A DNA stretch of 20,022 nt from assembly GCA_039805565.1 (NCBI GenBank), contig JBDLTZ010000342.1:1-20022 (forward strand). The letters run 5' to 3'. The position numbers were made by a program, and so were the translations under genes. This document shows positions 1-11,353 of the stretch, in pieces (the stretch's first letter is position 1; every line of letters begins with the position of its first letter). The notes below the pieces were generated by a model that had not been told where the DNA came from, searched no databases, and saw only the letters and a program-made list of their open reading frames with translations. The DNA is from CALJIC01 sp039805565. Its GTDB lineage: Bacteria > Chloroflexota > Chloroflexia > Chloroflexales > Roseiflexaceae.

Positions 1-260
1 CCTCCGCGTTCCTCGCGAGGCCCTCGGTTCCCGAACCCGCCCCGGTCCTCTCGCGGCCCTCGGTTCCCGACGTCCCCACGATCCTCTTGCGGGCCGCCAA
101 ACCCACCGCGATCCTCTCGCGGCCCTCGGTTCCCGACGTCCCCACGATCCTCTTGCGGGCCGCCAAACCCACCGCGATCCTCCCGCGGCCCTCGGTTCCC
201 GAACCCACCGCGGTCCTCCCGCGGCCCTCGGTTCCCGAACCCGCCCCGGTCCTCTCGCGG
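1..260 (-). repeat. Coding tandem repeat (36-bp and 30-bp units) in the pseudouridine synthase tail
   Basis: The plus-strand word GGCCCTCGGTTCCCGA begins at 19, 55, 121, 187 and 223, giving steps of 36, 66, 66 and 36 bp. The 66-bp step is a 36-bp unit (12 residues) plus a 30-bp unit (10 residues, GFGGPQEDRG), and this composite is present twice in nearly identical form (55-120 and 121-186). Both unit lengths are multiples of three, so copy-number change would keep the reading frame. The encoded peptide resembles RGG/RG-type RNA-binding tails. Confidence 0.9.
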
Positions 261-1190
261 CCCACCAAAGCCACCACGGTCCCCGCGCGGACCGCGGCCA
301 CGCGAGCGATCACGCCCACCATCACCAGCCATGAGATCATTCCCCTCGGCAGCCTCACCCTCGGCGCCACTCTCTGTATGCACGCGGCGCCGCATCGGCC
401 CGATGCCACCCGCCGCCATCCCCGGAAGACCGCGTCGCCGGGGGCGCTCCTCCGCCTGGGCCGCCTCAGCGCGGTCCGCGTGGTCGCGCAACTGCTCGAC
501 CTCGCCCTCGCTGAGGGCGCGCCACTCGCCCATCGACAGATCCCCTAGCAGGATCGGACCCTCACGCACTCGAATGAGGCGCAGCACCTCGTAGCCAAGC
601 AGGCGCGCCACCTCGCGGATCTGACGCTTGCGCCCCTCGTGGAGCACCACGCGCACCCAAACCCCTTCGGGCACGCGCTCCTGCACCTCCACCCACGCAG
701 GGGCGGTGCGCACACCATCAAGCTCAACGCCCTCCCGCCAGTGGCGTAGAGCATCGGGCGATGGAGCCGCATCCAGCAGCACCCGATACTCCTTCTCCAC
801 GTGGTGGCTCGGGTGCGTTAGTCGCTGCGTCAGCTCGCCGTCGTCGGTCAGGAGCAGCAAGCCTTCACTGTCGTAGTCCAGCCGGCCGACTGGGAACAGC
901 CGCGCGTCAACTTTCACCAGCTCGACTACAGTCGGGCGGCCCTGCGGGTCATCGGTGGTCGATACAACTCCCGTGGGCTTGTGGAGCATCACGTAGGTGC
1001 GAGGGCTGATCGCGCCGATCGCCTGACCATCTACCGTGATCTCATCCTGCTCCGCATCGACTCGCGTGCCAGGCACGCGCACAACCTTGCCGTTGACCGA
1101 CACACGGCCTTCAGCGATCAGCACCTCACAGTCGCGGCGCGAGGCCACACCGGCGCTGGCCAGCACTTTCTGCAGACGTTCGGGACTCAA
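1..1190 (-). CDS. RsuA/RluB-family rRNA pseudouridine synthase with RG-rich repeat tail (partial, C-terminus off the left edge)
   Basis: The enzyme should isomerise a specific uridine in rRNA to pseudouridine. Read from a TTG start at 1190, residues 3-60 form an S4 RNA-binding domain (SPERLQKVLASAGVASRRDC). The catalytic domain follows, with MLHKPTGVVST at 68-78, GRLDYDSEG at 102-110 (catalytic Asp is D105) and EGRKRQIREV at 185-194. The core ends near residue 240. About 155 further residues are visible, turning into repeats of the type GFGNRGPREDRG, rich in Gly, Arg and Asp and open at the left edge. TTG is chosen because AAAAGGAG lies 8 nt upstream (1199-1206) and the S4 domain begins right there. 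An extended -10 box near 1393-1401 would give a leader of about 195 nt. Whether it is RluB, RsuA, RluE or RluF cannot be fixed from sequence alone; RluB is the most widespread of these. Confidence 0.9.
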   Translation of the reverse strand, partial: MSPERLQKVLASAGVASRRDCEVLIAEGRVSVNGKVVRVPGTRVDAEQDEITVDGQAIGAISPRTYVMLHKPTGVVSTTDDPQGRPTVVELVKVDARLFPVGRLDYDSEGLLLLTDDGELTQRLTHPSHHVEKEYRVLLDAAPSPDALRHWREGVELDGVRTAPAWVEVQERVPEGVWVRVVLHEGRKRQIREVARLLGYEVLRLIRVREGPILLGDLSMGEWRALSEGEVEQLRDHADRAEAAQAEERPRRRGLPGMAAGGIGPMRRRVHTESGAEGEAAEGNDLMAGDGGRDRSRGRGPRGDRGGFGGPREDRGGFGNRGPREDRGGFGNRGPREDRGGFGGPQEDRGDVGNRGPREDRGGFGGPQEDRGDVGNRGPREDRGGFGNRGPREERG

Positions 1191-1392
1191 GGAATGATCT
1201 CCTTTTCGCCGCTCCCTGGCGCGGCAAACAAACAGTTAGGGGCGCGTAGACGCGCGGCGGCAGGTGCTGAAGCTGGCGTAGACGGTTGAAGGAACCGAGA
1301 AGGTCGTCCCTGCGGCTTGCGCCGGGGGCTCACGTGTGCGAGTCGTGACTTCAGTCTGGAGCAGTGGCACCGCGAAGCGCGGACTTCGCGCT

Positions 1393-1401
1393 AGTATAGC
1401 A
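1393..1401 (-). promoter_or_regulatory. Extended -10 promoter element for the pseudouridine synthase gene
   Basis: The minus strand reads TGCTATACT here, an extended -10 (TGn followed by TATACT). No good -35 is seen 17 bp upstream. Transcription would start near 1386, giving a leader of about 195 nt to the TTG start at 1190. A 7-bp inverted repeat, CGCGAAG/CTTCGCG (1371-1377 with 1384-1390), overlaps the expected start point. The rest of the 1207-1447 gap shows a small GCGCG/CGCGC hairpin (1242-1255) and no recognisable riboswitch or gene. Confidence 0.5.
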
Positions 1402-1447
1402 TAGATTGCGCCGCGCGTATACCCGGATTCGTCTCATCCACCTGCGT

Positions 1448-3598
1448 TTAGCGCAGCTCGAACGTGGTGAGCGGCAGCGCGTGCGGCCCCGAGAGCGTGT
1501 CGTCGGAGGGCACGGTAGTGCGGAGCGTGAGCCGCTGGCCGTCGGCGGGGGCGTACAGCCCGACGACCAGCCGGTAGGCGCCGCCTGGCGCATCGGCGGG
1601 GATAGCGATCGGGAGTTCAGTAGCGACGTAGCGGCCCGGCTCCCAGCCGCTTGTGGGGTACGGGATATCGACCTGAGCGTAGCGCCGGCCGTCCGGGCCG
1701 ATCAGATGAGCGAAGAGGGTGTAGTCGAGCGGGGCGGGGGCTATTGCCAGCCACTGGAGCCGCAGCAACATAGTGGCCCCACGCTCAGGTGCGCCCTCCT
1801 GGCTGAACCCGCGCAGGGCCAGGCTCTGACCGAACTGCGCGGCCCGCTCCTCCTGAACTGGCGGCGGCACGTGGTAGACCCAGGCGTAGTCCACGCTGTG
1901 GATGCGAACGACGTGGAGCGGCGGCGCCTGACCGTAGAAGGCGTCGAACGGCGGCGAGGGACTGCCGCGCTGCACCTGCGACACGTACACCACAAGGTAG
2001 CCGGCCCCAGGCGGGAGCGAGCCGGCCTCAGGGGTGCGGGCGGCGGCACGCGGGCGCATGTAGGGTGCCTGGACGACCGGGATGCGGCTCACGGTGCTCA
2101 CGCCGGTGATATCCGGCTGCTCATTCAGCCACGCGGCCACCTGCTCGAACCCCTCGCCCCAGCCCACGGCGAAGGTCCGCGCCCCGGCCTGCGCCCCGCC
2201 GAGCGCCTGGTTGAAGGCCGCGATCGAGTAGGGGTGCCAGGAGGCGACGTTGCCGAGCGCCAGGCCGGCAAGCACAGCCACTGCGCCCGCCTGCGCTCTG
2301 ACGCCCCGCGCCCCGTTGCCAAGACGAGCGGCGAGCCAGGCGAGCGCCGCGGTCAAAGCCGTCGCCGCAATGATGTCGAGCGCGGGGAACGCCGGCACGA
2401 TGTAGCGGTTGAACTTCTTGGGGAACAAGCTCAGCGCCGCCGTGAGCAGCAAGACGTAGAGCGCCAGCATTGCCAGCGCCCGCAGCTCGGAAGTGCCCAG
2501 GCGGCGTGCGGCCACGGGCAGCAGCAGCAGCCCGAGCAGCGTCAGCGGAGTGGTGCGGAGCGCCAGCGCCACGGGGTAGAACAGCGGGCCGGGGGCGTCG
2601 TCCTGCCGGCCGAGGAAGAAGTTTCCCAACATATGCGGCTGGGCGCCCTCGGCCTCCACACCCGTCCGCAGCTGCGCGAGCGCGCCAAGCGGGTCTGCCC
2701 ACAGCGCCGGCCAGAGGGCCAGTGCCGTGAGGAGCGCGGCGAGGGACCAGATCGCGAAACGCTGAAGGCTGAATGCTGAGCGCTGAAGGATCTGCTGCAC
2801 AGCGAAGACCGAGCGCTCATCAGCCCGGTCCTGTGGGGATCGAAGCGCCGCGTACACGAGGATAATGCCGATCACCGGGAAGAGAATCAGTGCGGGGGTC
2901 TTGCTGAGCAGCGCGAGCCCGCCGAGCAGCCCACTGAGTGCGCACCAGCCCCACTCGATGCGGGTCGAAGGACCACCGACGACAAACCAGCGGCCGGGCG
3001 ATCTCGGCGTGATCATCGCCTTCGGTTCTTGGTCCTCGGGCGTTGGTCCTTGGTCCTTTGCTGCAACGAGCGCGGCCAGGATGCTCAGCGTGATAAACGT
3101 GCCAGCGAGCGCGTCCACGTGCAGCAGCCGGCTATACGCCACCACGAAGGGGTCGGCGGCCCACAGCAGCGCGGCGGGCAGCGCGGCGGCGGGGAGCAGA
3201 CGCCGCAGCAGCGCGTACCCGGCGACAATGGCCGCCGTGTGCACCAGGGCGCCCGGCAGGCGCATGAGCGCAAGCGCGGTGGGGAAGTCCCCGGCCAGCA
3301 GCCCCCGGTCCACCAGTGCCTCGCGCAGCAGCAGCCCCAGGCTACCGAGCCACATCGTCGTCACCCCGGGGTGCGTCGAGATCGCGGTGGCCGCCCAGTC
3401 CCCGCGCCGGAGCGCGTCGAGGAAGGTGGCCGAGCGTGCGAGCCAGAAGTTGGCCTCATCAACCGTGAGGAAGCCGCCCAGGTCGAGCGCGCGCGGCAGC
3501 AGCGCGGCCAGGGCCACGGCGAGGTAGCCGAGGGCCGCGCGAGCCTGTGCGCGGGGCAGCGAGGCGAGGCGGGCGGGGGTTTTCGAGGTGGCAATCAT
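1448..3598 (-). CDS. GT39/ArnT-like membrane glycosyltransferase (GT-C fold)
   Basis: A 716-residue multi-pass membrane protein likely to move a sugar from a polyprenyl-phosphate donor on the outer face of the membrane. The first loop after a TM helix has TVDEANFWLARS (D47, E48), the acidic pair of GT-C enzymes, followed by STHPGVTTMWLG (74-85), an SRLLHVDALAGTF stretch near 156-168, LSKTPAL near 231, NFFLGRQDDAPGPLFYP near 326 and KKFNRYIVPAFP, all typical of the PMT/ArnT superfamily. The last 120 or so residues form a soluble beta-rich domain (PYPTSGWEPGRYVATELP region). The ATG at 3598 is preferred; an in-frame GTG at 3670 with AAGGA 3 nt upstream is an alternative that adds 24 residues. 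Two linkers between membrane segments (residues about 180-193 and 271-280) are encoded by heptamer repeats. The acceptor is unknown. Confidence 0.85.
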   Translation of the reverse strand: MIATSKTPARLASLPRAQARAALGYLAVALAALLPRALDLGGFLTVDEANFWLARSATFLDALRRGDWAATAISTHPGVTTMWLGSLGLLLREALVDRGLLAGDFPTALALMRLPGALVHTAAIVAGYALLRRLLPAAALPAALLWAADPFVVAYSRLLHVDALAGTFITLSILAALVAAKDQGPTPEDQEPKAMITPRSPGRWFVVGGPSTRIEWGWCALSGLLGGLALLSKTPALILFPVIGIILVYAALRSPQDRADERSVFAVQQILQRSAFSLQRFAIWSLAALLTALALWPALWADPLGALAQLRTGVEAEGAQPHMLGNFFLGRQDDAPGPLFYPVALALRTTPLTLLGLLLLPVAARRLGTSELRALAMLALYVLLLTAALSLFPKKFNRYIVPAFPALDIIAATALTAALAWLAARLGNGARGVRAQAGAVAVLAGLALGNVASWHPYSIAAFNQALGGAQAGARTFAVGWGEGFEQVAAWLNEQPDITGVSTVSRIPVVQAPYMRPRAAARTPEAGSLPPGAGYLVVYVSQVQRGSPSPPFDAFYGQAPPLHVVRIHSVDYAWVYHVPPPVQEERAAQFGQSLALRGFSQEGAPERGATMLLRLQWLAIAPAPLDYTLFAHLIGPDGRRYAQVDIPYPTSGWEPGRYVATELPIAIPADAPGGAYRLVVGLYAPADGQRLTLRTTVPSDDTLSGPHALPLTTFELR
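2761..2788. repeat. Heptanucleotide tandem repeat inside the glycosyltransferase gene (consensus GCTGAAG)
   Basis: Four consecutive 7-bp units read GCTGAAG, GCTGAAT, GCTGAGC and GCTGAAG on the plus strand. They encode part of a polar linker, IQRSAFSLQ-like, just before a membrane helix. Since 7 is not a multiple of 3, the repeat is read in shifting frames. Confidence 0.85.
3022..3063. repeat. Second heptanucleotide tandem repeat inside the same gene (consensus TTGGTCC)
   Basis: Six consecutive 7-bp units start at 3022: TCGGTTC, TTGGTCC, TCGGGCG, TTGGTCC, TTGGTCC, TTTGCTG. Three copies are identical. They encode the charged linker KDQGPTPEDQEPK between membrane segments. The 42-bp length equals 14 codons, so this array keeps the frame. 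Confidence 0.85.
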
Positions 3599-3606
3599 CG
3601 CGCGGT

Positions 3607-3612
3607 AGTATA
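3607..3612 (-). promoter_or_regulatory. -10 box immediately upstream of the minus-strand glycosyltransferase
   Basis: The minus strand has TATACT with only 8 nt between it and the ATG at 3598. Transcription would start at or within two bases of the start codon, making a leaderless or nearly leaderless mRNA. There is no Shine-Dalgarno site before this ATG. The box sits in a short inverted repeat, GCGGTA-gta-TACCGC (3602-3616). No -35 is evident. Confidence 0.4.
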
Positions 3613-3705
3613 CCGCATGCGGCGCACCGGGGCACAGAGCGTGCACAGCGCGGGACACGGAGATGAGCACCGGTCCTTGGCACGCGCACGTACAGGAGGA
3701 GCGCC

Positions 3706-5259
3706 ATGTCTCAGGTCATCCAGAGAGGCCAGGCCCGCATCAACGCCCGCCCGCTGGTCCGCAGCATCGCGGTGCTGCTCGGGCTGCTCTCCCCGCTGGC
3801 GGCGGCCCTGCTGGGCGGGAGCCTCGCGCGCCTCGCGGCGCTGCTGAGCTACCCCTACCCGCACGACGGGCTGGAGGGCACGCTCCTGCACGAGGCCAGA
3901 ATGCTGCGCACAGGCGAGCAGATCTACGGCCAGCTCGAACCGCACCACTTCGTCTCGGCGCCCTACCCCCCGCTGCACCCGATCGTGCTGGCGCTGGCGG
4001 ACACCTACGCGGGGCCGCACGTCTTCTGGAGCGGCCGCGTGGTCTCGCTGGCGTGCGCGCTGCTCACCGCCGCTCTGGTTGCGCTCGTCGTCCGCCGCGC
4101 GGCCGGGTCCGGTGCCGCGGGCCTGATCGGGGCGGCGCTGTTCCTGAGCGCGCCGCCCGTGCTGCTCTGGGGGACGCGCGTGAAGCCTGACCTGATGGCG
4201 CTCAGCTTTACAGCGCTCGGGCTGCTGTTGGCCACAGTGGCGATCCGGGGCGGCGAGAGGCCGCGAGGGGCGGCCTGGCGCCACGGAGCCTCGGGGCTTG
4301 CCGCCGTCTGCTTCGCGTGCGCCTTCTTCACCAAGCAGACCGACGTCGCGGCGGCGCTCGCGGCGGGCCTGGCCCTCGCGGCTGACGACCTGCTCGCCTG
4401 GCGGGAGGGGCGCCTGGCGCTCACGCCGTTGGCGCCCATCCGACCACGGACGGCCGCCTTCGCGCTGATCTACCTCACGCTGGCCCTGAGTGGCTGGGCG
4501 CTGCTGGACATCGCTACGGGCGGAGGCTACACGCTGCACGTGTGGTGGAACTTCCAGCGCACCTCGTGGTGGTCACCGGGCCTGTTCCGCAAGATCGCCA
4601 CGCTGCTCACCTTCTGGTGGCCAGCGATGATCCTGGCCGCGCTCGCCGTCGCGCTGGCGCCCAGGCGGCGGGCGCTGCTGGCCCCGGCCCTGTACGCGCT
4701 CGTGTCGCCGCTGACGCTGCTGCTGGCCGGCGAGGTGGGCGCCAACCACAACCACCTGCTGGAGTCTCACCTGGCGCTGGCGATGGCAGGCGGCTGCGCA
4801 CTCGGTTGGGCCGCAGGGGCGGCGGCGCGCGGGCGGCCTGTGGCCCTGGCGGCCGTGGCCCTGGCCGGCCTGCAGCTCGTACTCGCCTTCGGCCCGCCGG
4901 GGTGGTACGCCGACCAGCTCGCACCCGAGGATCCGCCTGAGCGCTTCGTGGCGTTCATCCGCGCCACGCCCGGCGAGGTGCTGGCCGATGACACCGGGCT
5001 GCTGATGGCCGCCGGCAAGCCGCTGCGGTACGACGACCCCTCGACGATGGGGCCCGCCGCTCGCTCGGGGCTCTGGGACCAGCGCGGCCTGGTTGAGGAG
5101 ATTGCCCAACGGCGGTTCGCCGCCATCATGCTACCGCTTGAGGTAGAGGAGAGCCTGGAGGACCCGGCCGAGCGCTGGACGCCCGAGGTCCTCGCGGCGG
5201 TACGGCAGCACTACCGGCTGCTGTACCGCGACCGCATCTCCACCTACGTGCCCCGCTGA
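3706..5259 (+). CDS. GT-C (family 39-like) membrane glycosyltransferase
   Basis: A 517-residue integral membrane protein, divergent from the GT39/ArnT-like gene with 107 bp between the starts. A TM helix (about residues 18-46) leads to an outer loop with YPHDGLEGTLLHEARML (acidic residues D54 and E57, the likely GT-C metal/donor site), then SAPYPPLHPIVL (84-95), an FTKQTDVAA stretch and GANHNHLLESHLALA between later helices. A short soluble C-terminal segment of about 115 residues closes the protein. Start: ATG with AGGAGGA at 3694-3700, 5 nt upstream. The protein looks like an undecaprenyl-phosphate-sugar-dependent transferase acting outside the membrane, but neither sugar nor acceptor can be told from the sequence. 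It is shorter than its neighbour and lacks its jelly-roll-like tail, so the two are not a simple duplication. Confidence 0.8.
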   Translation: MSQVIQRGQARINARPLVRSIAVLLGLLSPLAAALLGGSLARLAALLSYPYPHDGLEGTLLHEARMLRTGEQIYGQLEPHHFVSAPYPPLHPIVLALADTYAGPHVFWSGRVVSLACALLTAALVALVVRRAAGSGAAGLIGAALFLSAPPVLLWGTRVKPDLMALSFTALGLLLATVAIRGGERPRGAAWRHGASGLAAVCFACAFFTKQTDVAAALAAGLALAADDLLAWREGRLALTPLAPIRPRTAAFALIYLTLALSGWALLDIATGGGYTLHVWWNFQRTSWWSPGLFRKIATLLTFWWPAMILAALAVALAPRRRALLAPALYALVSPLTLLLAGEVGANHNHLLESHLALAMAGGCALGWAAGAAARGRPVALAAVALAGLQLVLAFGPPGWYADQLAPEDPPERFVAFIRATPGEVLADDTGLLMAAGKPLRYDDPSTMGPAARSGLWDQRGLVEEIAQRRFAAIMLPLEVEESLEDPAERWTPEVLAAVRQHYRLLYRDRISTYVPR

Positions 5260-5273
5260 GAGCTACCGCCCTC

Positions 5274-5302
5274 TTGATGCACTGCGTCATACATGCTATG
5301 AT
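5274..5302 (+). promoter_or_regulatory. Sigma70-type promoter of the aldehyde dehydrogenase gene
   Basis: TTGATG at 5274-5279 and TATGAT at 5297-5302 are separated by exactly 17 bp, and TGC precedes the -10 (extended -10). Transcription should start near 5309, leaving a leader of about 56 nt. Confidence 0.65.
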
Positions 5303-5315
5303 GACGGAAAGCATC
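5276..5315. promoter_or_regulatory. Nested inverted repeat overlapping the aldehyde dehydrogenase promoter (candidate operator)
   Basis: GATGC (5276-5280) and CGTCAT (5285-5290) are mirrored by ATGACG (5301-5306) and GCATC (5311-5315) around one symmetry centre at 5295.5, with 4-nt spacers on both sides. The dyad covers the -35/-10 interval, where a repressor dimer or tetramer could block RNA polymerase. No regulator gene lies beside it. Confidence 0.45.
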
Positions 5316-5364
5316 TTGCCATCTCACCACCGCGCTCACCCAGGCACAGTGCAGGAGGACTGTC

Positions 5365-6897
5365 ATGGGCGACCTTCATCCTGATCTGCCGCACTATAGC
5401 CTCTATATCGACGGGCGCTGGACCGACGCAGAGGGCGGCGCCGTGCTCCCGGTGAACGAGCCCGCGCGGGGCGAGCCGATGACCTACGTCGCGCGCGGCA
5501 CCGCGGCCGACGCGGACCGCGCCGTGCGAGCCGCGCGTGAGGCCTTCGACCGCGGACCATGGCCGCACACGCCGGGCTACGAGCGAGGACGCATCCTGCA
5601 CGCGATCGCCGACCTGCTCGAGGAGCACAGCGCCGAGTTCGCCGAGCTCGAGACCCGCAACCTCGGCGTCCCGCTTCGCAAGACCACCTTCGTCGACGTG
5701 CCGTGGTCCGCCGAGCACCTGCGCGTCTTCGCCGACCTGGCGCGCACGCACCCCTACGAGCCGCTCCCCTGGAACGACGTACCCTCGGTGAGCTGGAACT
5801 TCGTGTGGCGCGAGCCGATCGGCGTCTGCGCGCAGATCGTTCCCTGGAACTACCCGCTGCTGATGACCGTGTGGAAGATCGCGCCGGCGCTGGCCGCGGG
5901 CAACACCGTGGTGCTCAAGCCGGCCTCCTACACGCCGCTCACCGCGCTGCTGCTGGCGAAGCTGATCGACGAGCGCCAGCTCCTCCCGCGCGGCGTGCTC
6001 AACGTCGTCACCGGGCCGGGCGGCGAGGTGGGCGACGCGCTGGCGCGCCACCCAGGGGTGGACAAGGTCTCGTTCACCGGCTCCACCGACACCGGGCGCC
6101 ACATCATGCGGCTGGCAAGCGAGACGATCAAGAGCCTGACGCTCGAGCTCGGCGGCAAGTCCCCGAGCCTGGTGCTGCCCGACGCCGACCTGGACCTGGC
6201 GACCGACGGCGTGCTGTTCGGCGTGTTCTTCAACGGCGGCCAGAGCTGCGAGGCGGGCACGCGCTGCCTGGTGCCGGAGAGCCTGCACGCCGAGTTCCTC
6301 GAGCGGCTGGTGGCGCGGGCGCGGCAGCTGCGGCTGGGCGACCCGCTGGACCTCGAGACCGACCAGGGGCCGCTGGTGTCCGAGGCGCAGTGTCGCAGCG
6401 TCGAGGAGTACATCGCAATCGGGCAGAGCGAGGGGGCGCAGCTCGTGACTGGCGGGGCGCGCGCCAAGATCCCCGGTTTCCCGAACGCGCCGTTCGTGGA
6501 GCCGACGATCTTCACCGGCGTGAAGAACGGCATGCGGCTGGCGCAGGAGGAGATCTTCGGCCCGGTGCTGTCGGTGATCCCCTACCGCGGTGTCACCGAG
6601 GCGATCGAGCTCGCCAACCAGACGCACTACGGCCTCGGCGCGGCGGTCTGGTCGCGCGACCTGCAGGTGGCGATCGAGGTGGCCAAGCGCATCCGCACCG
6701 GCACGGTCTGGATCAATGACCACCACGTCATCCTGCCGCGGGCGCCCTTCGGGGGCTACAAGCAGAGTGGGATTGGCCGCGAGCACGGCCTCCAGGGGTT
6801 GATGGCCTATACTGAGACCAAGCATATCCACGTGGACCTGATGCAGAAGCGCGAGGGGCGCATCCACTGGGACGTGCTGCTGCCGAACCCTGAGTGA
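5365..6897 (+). CDS. NAD(P)-dependent aldehyde dehydrogenase
   Basis: A complete 510-residue aldehyde dehydrogenase that should oxidise an aldehyde to its carboxylic acid with NAD(P)+ in the cytoplasm. Key sites are all present: PWNYPLLM with oxyanion-hole N162, cofactor lysine K185 in VVLKPASYTP, the FTGSTDTG nucleotide loop (237-244), general base E261 in LELGGKSP, nucleophile C295 in NGGQSCEAGTR, E396 and F398 in EEIFGPV, and PFGGYKQSGIGRE (461-473). Length matches the superfamily (about 480-510). AGGAGG at 5353-5358 sits 6 nt before the ATG. It has its own promoter and faces the acyl-CoA ligase, so the two are not an operon although their reactions could be sequential. It resembles the betaine/phenylacetaldehyde/retinal-type group, but the substrate cannot be assigned. 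Confidence 0.93.
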   Translation: MGDLHPDLPHYSLYIDGRWTDAEGGAVLPVNEPARGEPMTYVARGTAADADRAVRAAREAFDRGPWPHTPGYERGRILHAIADLLEEHSAEFAELETRNLGVPLRKTTFVDVPWSAEHLRVFADLARTHPYEPLPWNDVPSVSWNFVWREPIGVCAQIVPWNYPLLMTVWKIAPALAAGNTVVLKPASYTPLTALLLAKLIDERQLLPRGVLNVVTGPGGEVGDALARHPGVDKVSFTGSTDTGRHIMRLASETIKSLTLELGGKSPSLVLPDADLDLATDGVLFGVFFNGGQSCEAGTRCLVPESLHAEFLERLVARARQLRLGDPLDLETDQGPLVSEAQCRSVEEYIAIGQSEGAQLVTGGARAKIPGFPNAPFVEPTIFTGVKNGMRLAQEEIFGPVLSVIPYRGVTEAIELANQTHYGLGAAVWSRDLQVAIEVAKRIRTGTVWINDHHVILPRAPFGGYKQSGIGREHGLQGLMAYTETKHIHVDLMQKREGRIHWDVLLPNPE

Positions 6898-6916
6898 CCG
6901 GGGTGAAACGCCGCGG

Positions 6917-6954
6917 CGGATCTCCCGCTCTCCCTGCCGCGCGAGAGAGATCCG
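6917..6954. terminator. Terminator-like inverted repeat between convergent genes
   Basis: CGGATCTC (6917-6924) pairs perfectly with GAGATCCG (6947-6954). It lies in the 75-bp gap between two converging genes and could stop transcription from both sides, although neither strand has a clear T-run. The flanking CTCTCCCTG and GGGGGGTGAGGG words also appear, slightly changed, in the repeat at 19039-19159. Confidence 0.45.
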
Positions 6955-6972
6955 GGGGGTGAGGGTGGAGCG

Positions 6973-8712
<1,740 letters not shown>

Positions 8713-8878
8713 AGCAATAGATCCTTATACTGCGGCGCGGCCCGTGATCCGACGACCGGGGGTGTGCCGCGGCTCCTAGGGACGCGATGGGCCGTGCCAC
8801 ACGGCTCCCTCGCCGGCAGTGAATGCGTGTCGTACACGGCATAGAAGCAATCCGCGTGCCGAAGCGCGCCACACACAA

Positions 8879-8913
8879 CGGCGGCGCCGGGGGTGTGAGC
8901 CCCGACGCCGCCG
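8879..8913 (-). terminator. Hairpin terminator downstream of katG
   Basis: 8879-8892 pairs with 8900-8913 over 14 positions around a 7-nt loop. The one imperfect position is C/A on the plus strand but a G-U wobble in minus-strand RNA, which suggests it works on the minus strand, ending the katG transcript. Only a weak T-rich stretch (TTGTGTGTGG) follows. The rest of the 8713-8878 gap shows a small GCCGTG/CACGGC hairpin (8791-8805) and nothing else I recognise. Confidence 0.6.
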
Positions 8914-8946
8914 GTTTGTACGACACCTTGGAGGGAGGTGCGAGGT

Positions 8947-11283
<2,337 letters not shown>

Positions 11284-11316
11284 TGTTGTCTCCATGTATA
11301 GGAGCTGCGTCTAGAT

Positions 11317-11353
11317 CGCGGGCATATCTATAGGTATAATAGACAAAAGTTAA
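11317..11353. promoter_or_regulatory. Candidate OxyR operator in the katG/oxyR intergenic region
   Basis: CTAT (11328-11331), seven bases, then ATAG (11339-11342) exactly matches the centre of the known OxyR site (CTAT-N7-ATAG). The outer half-site positions are only partly matched: on the right A at 11348 and TA at 11351-11352; on the left, scattered matches. The element covers both -10 boxes, fitting autorepression of the regulator and redox-controlled katG. Confidence 0.5.
11335..11340 (+). promoter_or_regulatory. -10 box of the oxyR-like gene
   Basis: A perfect TATAAT on the plus strand overlaps the katG -10 on the other strand, so the two promoters cannot easily be occupied at once. The expected start near 11347 gives a leader of about 53 nt. 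No recognisable -35 is seen, as expected for a promoter under LysR-type control. Confidence 0.5.

Noticed and set aside
1..260. CRISPR array
   Set aside because: The repeats are contiguous 36- and 30-bp coding units in the frame of the pseudouridine synthase, with no unique spacers.
1207..1385. T-box or other riboswitch in the leader of the pseudouridine synthase
   Set aside because: The T-box core (AGGGTGGTACCGCG-type) and other known conserved cores are missing; only one short GC hairpin is visible.
1406..2779. Long plus-strand open frame of 457 codons opposite the minus-strand glycosyltransferase
   Set aside because: It is rich in Arg, Gly, Gln and His without any domain, typical of an antisense frame in GC-rich DNA; the opposite strand encodes a clear GT-C enzyme over the same span.
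3599..3705. Plus-strand promoter for the second glycosyltransferase (TAGTAT near 3606)
   Set aside because: It is only the other face of the minus-strand TATACT box, has no -35, and nothing else in the gap supports it.
5296..6867. Minus-strand open frame of 523 codons across the aldehyde dehydrogenase
   Set aside because: The antisense frame has no motif, while the plus strand has all aldehyde dehydrogenase motifs plus a ribosome site and promoter.
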